The notes beneath the pieces were generated by a model. It did no database searches and was not told where the DNA came from. It worked only from the letters and a program-made list of their open reading frames with translations. DNA of 64,000 nucleotides from Oscheius tipulae (taxonomy: Eukaryota > Nematoda > Chromadorea > Rhabditida > Rhabditidae), in the NCBI GenBank assembly GCA_037178975.1, contig JASJZH010000004.1, positions 10,168,001-10,232,000 of the forward strand, given 5' to 3'. Made by a program: the position numbers and the translations under genes. Below, in pieces: positions 10,701-21,580 of the stretch. The first letter of the stretch is position 1, and every line of letters begins with the position of its first letter.

Positions 10701-13700
10701 GATATCCTTACTTGGTTTTGATGTCACATTGATGCATCCTGAACGATCCGTCGTCGTCACATTGGACTGGAGGAAGAAGTTCCGGGTTCTCATGGGAAAA
10801 GAACAGCAGTTTGTGAATACAGGCAGTGGTGTTTGCTGGAGCTACGCAGCGAGCTGCACAGCTTGCCTTGCAGCATTTGTGGAACCCGGGACAGTCAATG
10901 TCCGCTAGACACTCTTCTTTGCAGCCGGGGTTAAAGAGGAGAGCCGGGCAGGTCCCTACTTTGGTAGGGACTGATTTTACTGAAAGAGATGGGTTCATTT
11001 TGCACGAGTACATAGGTCACAGATGAGTCAGTTGGACTGTCACGTCGCTGTGACTTCCTACTTAGAAGCCACACATTCAACAATTAAACAGATTTGCCGT
11101 TGTGGCTTCATTTTTGTAAGCCTTGAAAGTTAGACAGTCACGTGGACAGAGAGACAGGCTACAAGTGTTGGAACAGATTCTGGGTGGAGAGCAGACGTTC
11201 ATCCCGACCGATTCCGTGCTTTTTGTACCGTTTTTTTAGGCCACAGACTAGACAGTTAAGCAGTTACGTCGCTGTGATCTCTTTCTGAAACCAGACGCAA
11301 CAATTAGACACCAGCTTACAATGAATCGGTTTCGGTGCAACAGTCGGTACAGCCTGAATAACTGGAGCTCCTCCAACCTCTGGCTGAGAGTCGATTTGAA
11401 CAGAATTTACCTGAAAAACAGTCTTTTGAGCCACTCATTTTCCCCTCTTACCGGTGTAATAGCATTCGTTCTACCCACAGGCAGTCTCGACATTCCCTTG
11501 TAAGATTTGTAGCCGACTGTCACTGGCATATTGGTTTCGAATTGACAGCTTGTTCCACAACCATTGTAGCAACAAGTAGCTTGGGGACAGTCGGTAGAAT
11601 GGCGACAGGTAACAGCACAAGGAGAGCCATCTATTGAACTGTTGAGGGCAGGAAGAGGAGAGCATTTCAGGCCGCTCCGAGTCTCGATGGGACTTTTGCA
11701 GCAGTAGCCCCTGCCCATATAGCCGCTGAACTTGCAGCTATAGCTGGCTGGACACGGTGTCACGAGGTCACACTCGGCCATGACCTGATGGTCTTCGAGC
11801 AGAAGAGGCTCTCCAATGTAGCACGTGTTCGGGACACCTGAAAAAATTCAAAATGTTCAAATCTTTGTAATCTCCCTTTCATTCATAGATTGGAGGATTT
11901 CCAATTACCGCAACCAAGACTACCGAATTTTCTTGCTTCCCCCTGGTATCATATTCTATCCCCAAATTGGACAGCTAGTAGCCAGGATACGGACTTCCAG
12001 TCCAGCAAATTTAAAAAAAAGTTCTCTCTGCCACTAGTTTCTTCCCTTCTTGTTGAGTCTACTGGGAAAGTATATTTCGTGCCAACCTACTCGGTTCCTG
12101 ATACTACTACTATCAATAGAATTTTCATCACTCCATGACTCCATGTCTTGTTGCAGAATGTGCTCAACATTTCTACTGTAACTACTACTCGGGATAGTGA
12201 GTCTGTCTCTCTGTCTCACTGACTATCCCTTCAGAAAGGGGGCCTACTGTGTATATGGTCAGTAAGTACACTTCGGACACGGTACTTCGTGGTTACTTCA
12301 AGTCAACTACCACAACCATGTGTCCTGCCGACAAAAGCAAGCTTACCGCTATTGATAAAAGTTGTGGCCAAACGTAGGCAGAACATGTTCCAAACACCTG
12401 GTTTTCAGACCCCTGTCTTCACGACTACGATGGTGGAATGCTACAGAACTTGTAAACTTTCCCATCTTGGAGAACACCGTCTTGTACCCTTCTAACAGTA
12501 CCTGCAATGCAAGTTTTTTTGGGGTCAAAGCTTCAGAAAAGTTTTCAGTTCCGAACAGACTTTTCCGGTCCTGGCAACAGCATCACGACTTGCTCTACGA
12601 GAAGCAACGGAACCTACAACGGTGTCAAGATCTATTACCCGAAGTGAGTAGCTTCTCATTTTCGTTGACATTAGTAGTTTCAGCGGTACGACCGAAGTCT
12701 ACCCCTTACCATTCGTCATGCAACTGGATGACTCACACTTCTACTACAAGGGAGCTATAACTTTTTTTTTCCTGTCAACTTTTTTGCATAAGAATGTTTG
12801 AGGTTGGAATGAAGCTCGTTGGTTGTCACGGATGACGCTAGTGTAAATTTTGTTAGATTTATTGCAGACGTCAGAAGACTCTCTCAAAGATCTGGGACTC
12901 TAATTCCTTCCTCCCGATTGTAGCACTCGTATCTTCGTGCTGTAACTCAGCTGACCATTTTTTCGCCATGTTCCGTTGTCTCATGGATAAGGAACCGGTC
13001 ATAGTAACAAGTAGGACGACAGATTCGTAGGGAAGACACGATGACTCTCAATCTCACATCTGCACACCTTCCTGTATTCAACCCCTCTCACCTATGAACA
13101 TTGATCCTTTTGTGTCAACAATGACGCTCAATCCATCATCAATCAGCGTGCATTACTTTGTGCGCATACTAATTGTTAGTAATGTGGGAGGTAGCTACGT
13201 TGGTAGAACGTTGCTGTGTTGTCACGGTAGCCCAATTGGAACATCATCTACTTGTCATGAGCCGCAGCGGAGCATCAGCCAAACTTGTGTATCTAATCCT
13301 ACCTTTACAATTGGAAAAAGGCGTCTGTTTGCGGCACAAGTCAACTCTAATCTGGAATAACACTTGACAATGTTTGTGGCCTTTTCTGTCAAGTAATATC
13401 CTAGATTAAAGTTGACAAGACAAGTAGAATCAAATAGTTCAAGTTACAAAACGAATATTGACAGTGTGAGTCGGCCCATCAAGAGCGTAAGCGAATGGCT
13501 ATAATTAGAGTGTTTGGTAAAGGAATCTAATTCAAAATGCCCAAAAAATACACACAGATACTTTGTGATGGCTATTACTCTTTGCAAGTCAAGTCAAATC
13601 GCTTCAGTTTGGGAGTTGCGTCTCTGGGAGAACATTGCTTCTGCCGCGGTATCCCGAATGGAACATCATCTAACTGTCACGAGCCCCAATGAAGCATCAG

Positions 13701-16700
13701 CCAAATTTGTTCTGTTAATAACTTCTGCTTCGGAATTAAAAACAGCAATCAATGACTAAAAATTAGACTCTGCGATTACTAGGCAAAGTACCGAAACGGT
13801 AAAAACACCCATTTGTACAACTCACATCTCGGCACAGCATGGCAGTTCTCCGTTAGACAGGAATGAATCACCGCTCTGCAAACCGAGCCAGCTGGGCAGT
13901 CTACCAACTCACAGGGTGCCCGACAATCACAGACTATGCATCCGTCATTGTCTGTCTTGAATCTAAATGGATCTATCATATCGAAAGAACAGCCCTCTTA
14001 CCCAAAAGGACAGTGCTTCTGGCACGATCTAACTGGACAGGACCGAGGATATCGGCAGTTGGGCTGCTTCTCGGTCTTGGTACCTAAAATAGCATATCTT
14101 TTTGTGTCAGAGGCATTTTAACTGACCTGGAATCTCATCTCCAGCCCCATCAACACACCATCGGAGACCATAGTGCTGTTGTACTTGTTGGAACTCTCCA
14201 TTGAAATCACATTCTGGTACAAAAATGGCGGGGTTTCGTTCTCGGAGAGCTGTGGAGGCTAGATGAGCATGGATACCTGAATACTCTGGGTAACTATCTA
14301 ATTGAAACATAATTATAGACCATTCGGCCCATAGCCTTTGACCCGCTTGAGACTTTTTGACCCGAAGATCTGTTTAAAAAAAGCAAAGAACAGGCAAAAC
14401 TAGGTCTATACAGCCATGTATAGAGATCAGAGGTCATAAGCCAAAAATTTTGAGTACCAGCAAAAACGCTGTTTCACTCTCGGGAAGTGCACATTTCTGA
14501 AAAACTGTAAGCATAATTTTGTAGCACTTGATCAACTGTGTTCGAGGCCCGATTTCTCAGAACTTCTTTATCGCTGAGCTGTGAGCGCTCCAAAAAGATG
14601 ATTTCTGCCGAACTTTTGACTTATGACCTCTGATCTCTATACATGGCTGGAGAGAGCTACTTTTGTCTGTTCTTTACTTTTTTGAAACAGCTCTCCAGCT
14701 CAAGCGGGTCAAAAACTATGGACCGAAAGGCCGACAATTATGTTTTAACCTGATATGTCACGATCACTGTCATTCTTTCAAAGTTCTCACATTGCGTAGT
14801 CACAGCCGGAGCTGAACATCTGAAGGCACATCCATCGAAACAGCACTTCTGATAGGTAGGACATTCGTTGTCCCCTTTGCAGTCAGCAGCCTTTAGTCTC
14901 TGTGAACAGAAGGCTCCAATAGCTGGAATCTTCATGCACTCCCCCAGACGTACTTTGTTGTGAACTGAAGTTGCAAATTCTGAATTGTGGGTGACCAAAC
15001 AGTGCTGGGTTCTTACCAGCAGGCTGGCAAGTTAGTCCACAGCCATTGGAACAGCACTTGTGGTCGGAAGGGCACTGTTCGTCGAGGATACAGTGTCGTG
15101 AGCAGTCACCGCTTGGTTGAAAGACGGCAGGGCATGTTCCTGGATGACTTCTGGGCTCTGGAATGAGAGGGTTCGCTTGTAAGACTGATGAGTTCTTGAC
15201 CAAAAGGGAACAGTGAGACAGGCGCGTCGTTGTGGCTTCATTTTCGAAATCCACAGACTCGACAGTTAGACAGTGAACTAGGTGGCCCTATTCTAATAAT
15301 GAATCTTACCTGGTCCCGGACAACAATATCCCGTCTCTTGACTGAAGACTTGACAGTAGGAGGCTGTCTTCGACCCGATACATTGGTTACTGTCCCTGCA
15401 TTGAATTGGCTCGAAACTTGAAGAATCCAATACTGGTGAAGAGATTGCGCACGGGTTGACAACACAGCGGGGAACCTCCTGACACGGTGGATCATCGCAG
15501 TCGGACAGCATTGGGATACAGACAGCCGAATTGGGGCATGTCACCTCGTCGCAAGGTGACCGGCATTCACATGAATTGCACCCATTAGAGTCCTTCTTGA
15601 AACCGAACTTGCAGTCCATCTTGTTCACGCAGAGGGGGACATTACATCTTCGGCCTGATACAAGTTTTACAAAGGAAAATAGCTGTTCTACCGTTACAAG
15701 AAGGACTGATGTCTTCCGAGGTCCTGGTTCCCTCTATCTCGACACCAGTCTTGTCGACACACCAACAGTAGTCGGCATTGCATTGGACTTCTTCAAAGGA
15801 TCCGTCGGGACGACACTTGATGAAGTTCATCAGGCCGATCTGTTGATATGCTCCTTTCATCAGGAGGCAGGCCGTGTTGCGGTCGGGATAGACACAAACA
15901 CGACGACAGCCGTCAGAGCAACATTTCTGGACACCGAAACAGTTGGAGTCCTTGGTACACTCGTTGTTCTTTCTGAAAGTGTGTTTATAGAGAAAGTTTC
16001 CACAGTTAGACAGTCATGTCGCTGTGGCCTCTGATTTCGAGGCAGTTTGCCAGAATACTCACTCTTTGAAGCTGCACTGTCTCACATCGAAGTGTGGACA
16101 ATTTCCAGGCTTCTCCAGATCTGCCGATGGAAAAATTTCCGGCGTGGTTACTGTAGGCGCAGGAGTGGTTACTTCTGAATGCTCTCTCAAAGGGGGTGAT
16201 CAAGATATTTACCTAGACAAATAGTAGCACAGCCATCAAAGCAGCACTTTCTCTCCATTGGACAGTCATCGTCGGCTCGGCATTCCAGTCTACATTCTCC
16301 AGAAGCTTCCAGTTGGGGCTGTATGATGGGACATGCTCCTGGTCTAATGGGGCGAGACGGGTAGGAACAACAGGCTCCCCCAGAAGACATTCCAATATTG
16401 TGACACCAGTAGTCTCTTGGACACTCACTGTCAAGAGTACATGTCTCGACCACTCCGATAGGAGAAACCAGAGGTTCTCCAGAGGGACAAAAGTTCAGAA
16501 CACAACGTGGCTGAGCCGGACAGTTCTCCTTCTGGTAGCAGTCAACAGCCGACATGATACAGCTGCTCCCCTGCTGACACTTGACGTCCAAGCAAGGATT
16601 CCGACATTTGCAGGTCTTACACCCGTCAGGGTCCCTCTCGTAGCCGTAAAGACAAGCTATCTGGCACTCCACAACATTGCGGCACTTCTTGACTATGTCA

Positions 16701-19700
16701 CAGTTTGGAGCACGACCGTCTGTCCGGGTACCGGGGATCTCTTCCCCAGTGAAGACCTCGACACAGTAGCAGTGATTGTCGTCACACTGTAGTCTGTTTG
16801 TTCAAAGGAGAGGTGAGGGTAACTGACCTGTTTGTGTTCAAAGTTTCCGGCAATGTCACACTTCCGCGCTGTTCTCAGTGAGTAAACTTCTGCTGTCAGG
16901 GAGAGGTGGAAGCAGGCTGCAAAGTATCATTACTTTCATTGGAGAGCCGAACTTACGAGTGGTTTTGGAGAAGTGTGAGCAGCGAGAGCCACAGCCAGCT
17001 CGACAACAGCGTCTCATACCGTGGCAGTCACTGTCGGACTTGCATTCCATGGTACAGTTCTGGAAGGGTGGGAGGTCAGGACAGTCGGAGACGAGGGATG
17101 AGAGTCGCTCTGAAATAGTCACTGTCTCTCTGTCTCTCTGTCACTCGGCCTCTCTGTCTCTCTGACCTTTGTTATGCTTTGCAACTTCTCCAGGCTGGTA
17201 CTTAGCCTTCAGCTTGTTTATCGGTCTGATAGGGGAAGTCACAGGTTTGAACTTTGTAGCCAAACACGACAATCCACATCCATCGAAGCAGCACTTGCCT
17301 AAAGCTACTCTGTCTATCTCTCTGTTCTCCCCTTACCATTCGTACAGTCATCATCAACCTTACAAGTAGAGACACAAGAGGCCTCTTTCGATGGTTGTCT
17401 AGCTGGACATTTTTCCTCTTTGATTGTCGGTCTCACTCCCAGACAGCAGAATCCCAAACCGTTGTATCCGACCTGAAAGAGTTGGTCCAGACCAGTTTGA
17501 GGCTAATTTGTTGACCGACTATCTCTGGCACAACTAGTTTTCTCTCCCCTCCGGTGAGTTTTGCCAACCCGGAACATACCTGATGACACCAGAAGCCTTC
17601 GGAACACTGTTCATCACTGGCACAGAGTGCTGTCACCCCCGAAGCCAGTGACATTGGATTGCTGATTGGACAGGCATTGATGAGACACCGAGGGACTGGA
17701 AGGCATGGTGGTTTGGCACAATCCGGCTCAACCAGCTGACAAGAGTCACCAGAGTTGGAGCATCTGGAAGAGAGTATTTTGGGACTGAAACAGAGAGAGT
17801 AACTTACTTGACTCCGTGACAGACATCGTGACAGAGACAGCCTTCCACGGGACAGCCACTCTCGTCCAGCAGAAGGTCATGGGGGCAGTGAGAGGAATCA
17901 CACTTTCGGAGACATTTGCGGGGACCTGAAGAAGAGAATTTTTTTTTTTGGAAAGTATGGAGCGGAAAGAGCGAGTTGGATGGGGATCTTTGAAGCAAGT
18001 CAAATACCCTTAGTAGTCAACTGGGTAAGTTGGTGGGAGCAAAATATCCAGGGGGTTCGAAAGGAGAGTGAGAAGCTACAAGTCAAGTTTGCTATTACTG
18101 TAGTACTACACCAGCTGCCGGCGGCAGCTTCGCAGCCCTTTGGCCTTTGCTTAGAATTGACCACAGGCGGCTGCGCCGCTTCCCTAGTAGCAGTTTCTTC
18201 TACAGCTGGCTTGTCTCTTGACATGAAATGACTTGTCAGCTTTTTTGGGTATTAGTGTTGACATGCAATTGTGCGGACACCATGACAGACGGACGGATAA
18301 AGACGTCTTCGACGGCTTTGCCGTTTTTTTGCCATCAGTTTACATTGGCGGCTGCGCCGCTTCGTAGTTACAGAAATCTCCCAGTGGCTTCACTGTGAAA
18401 AAAGCCAAGTTCTATAGCGCACCCAAAGTTGACTTGTTAACCAATTTAGGCAATAACTGTTTTTGAACAACAAAACTTTTGGACAACTAATTGGCTCGCT
18501 TCTGTTTCGTGGCCACGGACAAACAAACAAACAAACAAACAAATAAACAAACAAACAAACAGACAAACAAACAAACAGAGTCCGCCACAGAAACCATCGC
18601 GCTTTAGATAGTAGAGATTACTTACACAACAAAATTTAATTTATGTTATCAAAGTTTCCCCGCTTTCAAAGAGAGACTATCACCGAACTTTTACCAGTAC
18701 CGAAAAGTTTGGAAGGTGCTTCGGACTATCCCAAAGTGTGTCAGTTTGGTTCTTGGGGTTCCCAAACCAATCCCTGACTTTCAATTTCTCCTGATCAAAC
18801 TGGCCAGCTGGCTGTTGCGTCTACTGCTTGGAACGATTGGCTCTGGATAACAAGTTAATCCCTTGTGGGCCTACTGCTCCTTCCCATCCATATCTCCTCG
18901 TCACCCTTCACTCTCTGCTCACAGTCAGCTTCCTACTGTCCAGTAGTGTTTGTCTACGCTGCGAGAGGCGAGCAAATGCCGACCTAATCTGACAGCTTGT
19001 GGCTCTCACAATCAAACACGGTGGAGCCACTGTTGGTAGCGGAGGGCACGCGAGCCAACTTACTCAAGCACATGTCCGGCTTCCGCATCCCGATGGCCTC
19101 ACGGGTTCCGGGGATCTCCGAGCCATAGTTAACATCAACACACCAGCATTCGGTGTGGGTACATTGGATACCGGAAAATTTGCCAGTCAGCTCACAGGAG
19201 GGGACATAACCGTTGAGTAGGTGCTTCTCCGGGAGACGGAGGACAGCCATCCAGAAGTGGATGCACACTGGAAGGAAGACAAATTTAGATAAGAACAGAG
19301 ACTAACTCGAGGCTTTGACTGGATCGAAGCAACGGTTTCCACAGTTACTTGCACAGCATTTCTGGTGGCCAGGACAGTCGAGATCATAAGTACATAGCGA
19401 GGTACTTTCTGAAAACTGTCTCTGTCTTTTTGTTTCTTTGTCTCTCTGTCTCATTGTCTCGGTACCTTTGCAGTTGAGATCAAGAGTTTGATGAGGACAC
19501 TGCCCTAGCTTGACTTTACTTGTAAGAAATGTAGGGACTGAAATTTAAGGTTTACTGTGTACTCTCCTCTTCTACCATCTGCCGTGTCCGGTCTAAGACT
19601 CCCAGAACCTGGCACTGGATAAGGAAAAATAGAGTTCAACCTGTCCGGGAGCGACTTTACCACGGAAATTATCCTGTTCAACGGGTCTGAAAGTGAGGTT

Positions 19701-20302
19701 TTGGGCCTGCGGCGGCGGGTGAACAATTACCTCCTCCACCAGTACCTACAGAGGTTACCACAGGGCTAATTGGCGTCGCGGACTCGGCCCGGATGGCGAA
19801 GGACGACATCGGTACCACACATTCGCGCCCACAGCCATTGGAACAGCAGATTAGACGGCCTGGAATGGCAATAAGGAAGTGGGAAAAATGAAACTACCTT
19901 GACAGTCAGCGTCTCTTTCACAACGAAGAGCACAGATACCTCCTGTCAGTCGGGGACATTCGGATCGACGTTGTTGGGCTGAAAATTGATGTAAAAGACA
20001 CAGAGACAGAGAGAGCGATCGAGATCGAGACACTCACTTCTCGGAACACAATATACCCTCGACCCAGTTGAAATGCAAGTCTCATCGGCATGGCAAATTG
20101 TCGCCTGTAAGAACATGATTACCGTCTCTCGCTGTCAATTAGCCCTTACCTGACAGGCGTCTTCTGCACATTGACAGCTGCACTGCCCTTTGCCGTCTCT
20201 CAAATACCCGAACGGACAGGTTTCATTGCAGTTTTCCGGCTGGGTACAGGTCTCTTGACTATGAATGAGGGCGAAACTAGCGAATATTAATAGCAATAAC
20301 AT
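7742..20302 (-). CDS. Giant type I membrane protein with WAP, thyroglobulin-1, antistasin-like and Kunitz modules
   Basis: Predicted cell-surface multi-protease-inhibitor protein. ATG 20302 starts a signal peptide (MLLLLIFASFALIHS). Exons, 5' to 3': 20302-20150, 20104-20038, 19978-19898, 19859-19731, 19537-19466, 19408-19307, 19267-19064, 17925-17808, 17763-17580, 17472-17337, 17298-17167, 17109-16957, 16916-16828, 16786-16213, ~16181-16063, 15972-15692, 15654-15310, 15157-15017, 14979-14750, ~14288-14127, 14083-14002, 13962-13827, 11837-11452, 11410-11320, 10979-10712, 10673-10645, 10546-10343, 9926-9735, 9693-9604, 9566-9313, 9267-8700, ~8662-8356, 8257-8131, 8092-8031, 7987-7742; about 2,170 codons. 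WAP cores read like 'DDCPMERKCCFDGCATIC'. Thyroglobulin-1 domains carry CWCVD/CYCVE and GTR. Antistasin-like units (CPFGFKTDNDGCIVCDC) are each followed by a 'PC..V.C' knot and a lustrin-like unit ending GxCC. One Kunitz, a juxtamembrane domain, one TM helix and an Arg-rich tail follow. Almost all junctions keep frame; one region (8540-8660) does not. Known module functions: serine- and cysteine-protease inhibition. Real targets are unknown. Confidence 0.88.
8031..8092 (-). other. Transmembrane-helix exon of the multi-inhibitor protein
   Basis: This 62-nt exon encodes LWAALLAAVACASLIAIC then SLVAC, an uncharged helix long enough to span a membrane. It is preceded by IVLW from the previous exon and followed by IYHYHASS and an Arg-rich tail. 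The flanking splice sites (CTTTCAG and GTAAG) keep frame on both sides, so the protein is type I with its inhibitor modules outside the cell. Confidence 0.85.
8704..8858 (-). other. Kunitz/BPTI domain within the multi-inhibitor protein
   Basis: Cysteine spacing is exactly C-8-C-15-C-7-C-12-C-3-C (CNQRGDRGPC ... RYFYSIVNRTC, FDYGGC, NNFATEEDC, NGFC), the canonical Kunitz pattern. The P1 position directly after the second cysteine is Ala, not Lys/Arg, so by family knowledge a trypsin-type target is unlikely; an elastase-like target or a non-inhibitory role fits better (inference). Confidence 0.95.
10055..10201 (-). mobile_element. 5'-truncated SINE copy in an intron of the multi-inhibitor gene
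   Basis: On the minus strand the segment from about CGGTAAATGTGG to GGATCTCTGCCGTT matches the body of the tRNA-headed element at 55.84-56.11 kb, including the shared core GGCGTCGCAAGACCC...TGACTCACA...GCTCTC.AAGGATCTCTG. The tRNA-like head is absent here, so the copy is truncated. Confidence 0.7.
11015..11310. repeat. Array of about 45-bp intronic repeat units
   Basis: Units of the type 'CAGTTAGACAGTCACGTCGC' followed by TGTGGCTTC...GAGGCCACA recur here at about 11015-11120 and 11230-11310. Similar units occur inside introns at about 1017-1066, 15205-15285, 16000-16050 and 63266-63455, i.e. in three unrelated genes. Confidence 0.65.
11145..11228 (-). pseudogene. Duplicated exon relic inside an intron
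   Basis: About 80 bp (GACAGAGAGACAGGCTACAA ... CCGATTCCGTGCTTTTTGT) nearly duplicate 9408-9485, part of the exon that holds thyroglobulin-1 and antistasin sequence. It lies in the intron between the exons at 10979 and 11320 and is flanked by the 45-bp intronic repeat. The main gene is in frame without it, so it is a non-functional duplicate. Confidence 0.7.
11970..12770 (+). pseudogene. Nested secreted-protein family copy, frame-disrupted, in an intron of the opposite-strand gene
   Basis: Plus-strand pieces VYFVPTYSVPDTTTIN, ECAQHFYCNYYSG, KGAYCVYGQ, SDTVLRGYFK and MCPADKSKLTA occur in the same order as VYFVSTDTVPDTTTVN, DCAQYICCNYFSE, DGTCRIYGQ, SGTVLRGNFK and MCPTDKTTLTA of the minus-strand gene at 25.4-26.0 kb. 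Between ITP and MTPC, and again after YGQ, the frame shifts with no convincing intron, so I call it a pseudogene. A 3' piece (FRTDFSGPGNSITTC ... VKIYYP, then VYPLPFVMQLDDSHF) still looks protein-like. It occupies the large intron 11838-13826 of the minus-strand gene. Confidence 0.55.
13130..13340 (+). pseudogene. Relic of the secreted-protein family, copy 1 of a tandem pair
   Basis: An open piece (GGSYVGRTLLCCHGSP then GTSSTCHEPQRSIS) shares the block GGAACATCATCTA..TGTCA.GAGCC with the copy at 13555-13735. The CxC...GG/GT..C layout resembles CTCTIFPPSIGGPCC of the 5.5 kb gene. No start or splice context. Confidence 0.4.
13555..13735 (+). pseudogene. Relic of the secreted-protein family, copy 2 of a tandem pair
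   Basis: Shares about 100 bp with the copy at 13130-13340 (TACTTTGTG..., GGAACATCATCTA, GAAGCATCAGCCAAA). The frame GEHCFCRGIPNGTSSNCHEP is stopped soon after by TGA, so it is not functional. Confidence 0.4.
14318..14736. mobile_element. Fold-back (MITE-like) element in an intron
   Basis: Arms of about 120-130 bp pair with each other. The left arm runs from GACCATTCGGCC through GACCCGCTTGAG and AAAGAACAGGCAAAA to TGTATAGAGATCAGAGGTCA. The right arm, reverse-complemented, runs GTCGGCCTTTCGGTCC, GACCCGCTTGAG, AAAGAACAGACAAAA, TGTATAGAGATCAGAGGTCA. The loop is about 170 bp with no ORF. It fills the intron between the exons at about 14288 and 14750. Confidence 0.85.
17990..18605. repeat. Composite dispersed repeat with short palindromes and an (AAAC)n tract
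   Basis: Lies in the 1.1 kb intron between the exons at 17925 and 19064. It holds GC-rich short palindromes (CTGCCGGCGGCAG; GGCGGCTGCGCCGC twice) and an AAAC microsatellite at about 18523-18577. Its 18188-18290 part reappears inverted at 48970-49095, and its 18375-18560 part reappears inverted at 21400-21580. This is therefore the longest visible copy of a dispersed element with partial copies elsewhere. Confidence 0.65.
20255..20302 (-). other. Signal peptide of the multi-inhibitor protein
   Basis: The first codons read M-LLLLIFASFALIHSQ, a typical hydrophobic core with a small/polar cleavage region, followed at once by the first cysteine-rich module. This fixes the start at 20302 and makes the gene complete at its 5' end. 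Confidence 0.85.
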
Positions 20303-20841
20303 TTGGAAATCATTCGAGCTGAAAAAAAGAAACTTTTTAAGAGTATGTACATGAGTCGAGGTCAAGTATCATAAAAGAGGGGCCTACTTAGAAGTAGCGC
20401 TGCCTAATCCGATGAGGAGGCGTGGTCAGGCTGGCTAATGGGCGGACGGTCAGTTAGTCTCTCCTCACTCACCCTTTGAGTGGATTTGATGTCGACCGCG
20501 GGCTATGAGTAGAGTAAATAGTAGCCAAGATTAAGGGTCTGAGCGGATACTGACAGGCTCAGAGTAAAGGATATGAGGGAGACACGTTTGGGATGCGGAG
20601 AGTTGCCCGGGTTTGGGATTTTAATGGACTCTCTTCCATTTTTCTTCTTCCACAGTGGGTCTCTCTGTTTCTTTGTCTCTCTCTCTCTCTCTCTTTTACT
20701 CTTTGTCTCACTGTCACTCTGTCTCTCTCTATCTCTGTCTTCTTGATCTCGTGATGCCTCTGTACTTCATAGACCCAGTACTGTGAGGGAGACTCTTTTT
20801 CTTTCTTTCTTTTTCTTTTACCACAGTGGCTCTTGAACATT

Positions 20842-21048
20842 ATGAAGCTTACTCTCTGCTCCATGTTTTTACTCACAGTCGTTGGCACAAATTCACTTTT
20901 ACAACGAAATACAACAATGTTCGAAAAACACGTTATGTGTCTAAAAGAACCTTTGAAGCGTCTGGGATACAAAGTGTTGGGGCAGCCAGAACAATTCACG
21001 AAATGCAATAAATCGAACAATATAAAGAACTGTTGCAAAACTGTTTGA
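20842..21048 (+). CDS. Small secreted peptide, 68 aa
   Basis: ATG 20842 to TGA 21046-21048, single exon. A signal peptide (MKLTLCSMFLLTVVGTNS) precedes a basic mature chain with cysteines in MCLKEP, TKCNKSN and NCCKTV (four Cys after the signal). An upstream in-frame TTG is less likely as start. Directly upstream are CT-rich microsatellite and CTTT runs. No family recognised; a short secreted, possibly signalling or defence peptide is inference. Confidence 0.65.
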   Translation: MKLTLCSMFLLTVVGTNSLLQRNTTMFEKHVMCLKEPLKRLGYKVLGQPEQFTKCNKSNNIKNCCKTV

Positions 21049-21224
21049 AAAAAAAAACTATTGTAAGAAACGACTTCAGTGGAAATTTGTAAAGAACTTC
21101 ATTCAATCGGAAGGAGGAACATCGTTTGCGCCTTCTTTCACCAGCTACCTTGCGTCACTGTATCGCCACTGAAGTCGCAAGAGGAGCCAACGTCCTGCCG
21201 CCAACTGCAGGTCCTGACGAGATG

Positions 21225-21405
21225 GTCCCGCGTAGGTGACTGGAGAAAGAGGATACTCTGTCTCAAGATGACCTGGGCGGAAAAGGTAGCAAAGATGAAC
21301 GGGAACAGATGAAAGAGGATCGTTACCGAATCGACCCCACTTGAAGGCAAAATATCTATAGACGGGAGACGTCAAAGATGGGAAGACGAGATTCGAGTGT
21401 TAGCG
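21225..21405 (+). mobile_element. LINE 3' fragment (RT C-terminal tail)
   Basis: Plus-strand DWRKRILCLKMTWAEK, then VAKMNGNR, a stop, and ESTPLEGK...GRRQRWEDEIRV correspond to the C-terminal tail of the minus-strand LINE at 6745-6980. In-frame stop and short length: dead. Confidence 0.8.
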
Positions 21406-21580
21406 CGTTTATTTGTTTGTTTGTTTGTCCGTAGCCATGAAGCAGAAGCGAGCCAATTTGTTGTCCAGAAGTTTTGTTGTTCAGAAACAATTATTGCCTA
21501 AATTGGTTGACAAGTCAATTTTGGGTGCGCTCTAAAACTTGGTTTTTGTCCTAATGAAGCCACTGGAAGCCTTTTTGCTA
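21400..21580 (-). repeat. Inverted partial copy of the 18.4-18.6 kb repeat
   Basis: TTGTTTGTTTGTCCGTAGCC...GAAGCGAGCCAATTTGTTGTCC...CAATTATTGCCTAAATTGG... is the reverse complement, with changes, of 18375-18560. It abuts the LINE fragment ending at about 21405. Confidence 0.7.

Noticed and set aside
18523-18577. AAAC array considered as a CRISPR-like or telomeric repeat
   Set aside because: Simple tetranucleotide microsatellite in a eukaryotic intron; no spacers and no telomere consensus.
19655-19680. 26-nt candidate micro-exon in the inhibitor gene (ACCCGTTGAACAGG...)
   Set aside because: It has usable AG/GT borders, but including it shifts the frame; joining 19731-19859 directly to 19466-19537 keeps frame.
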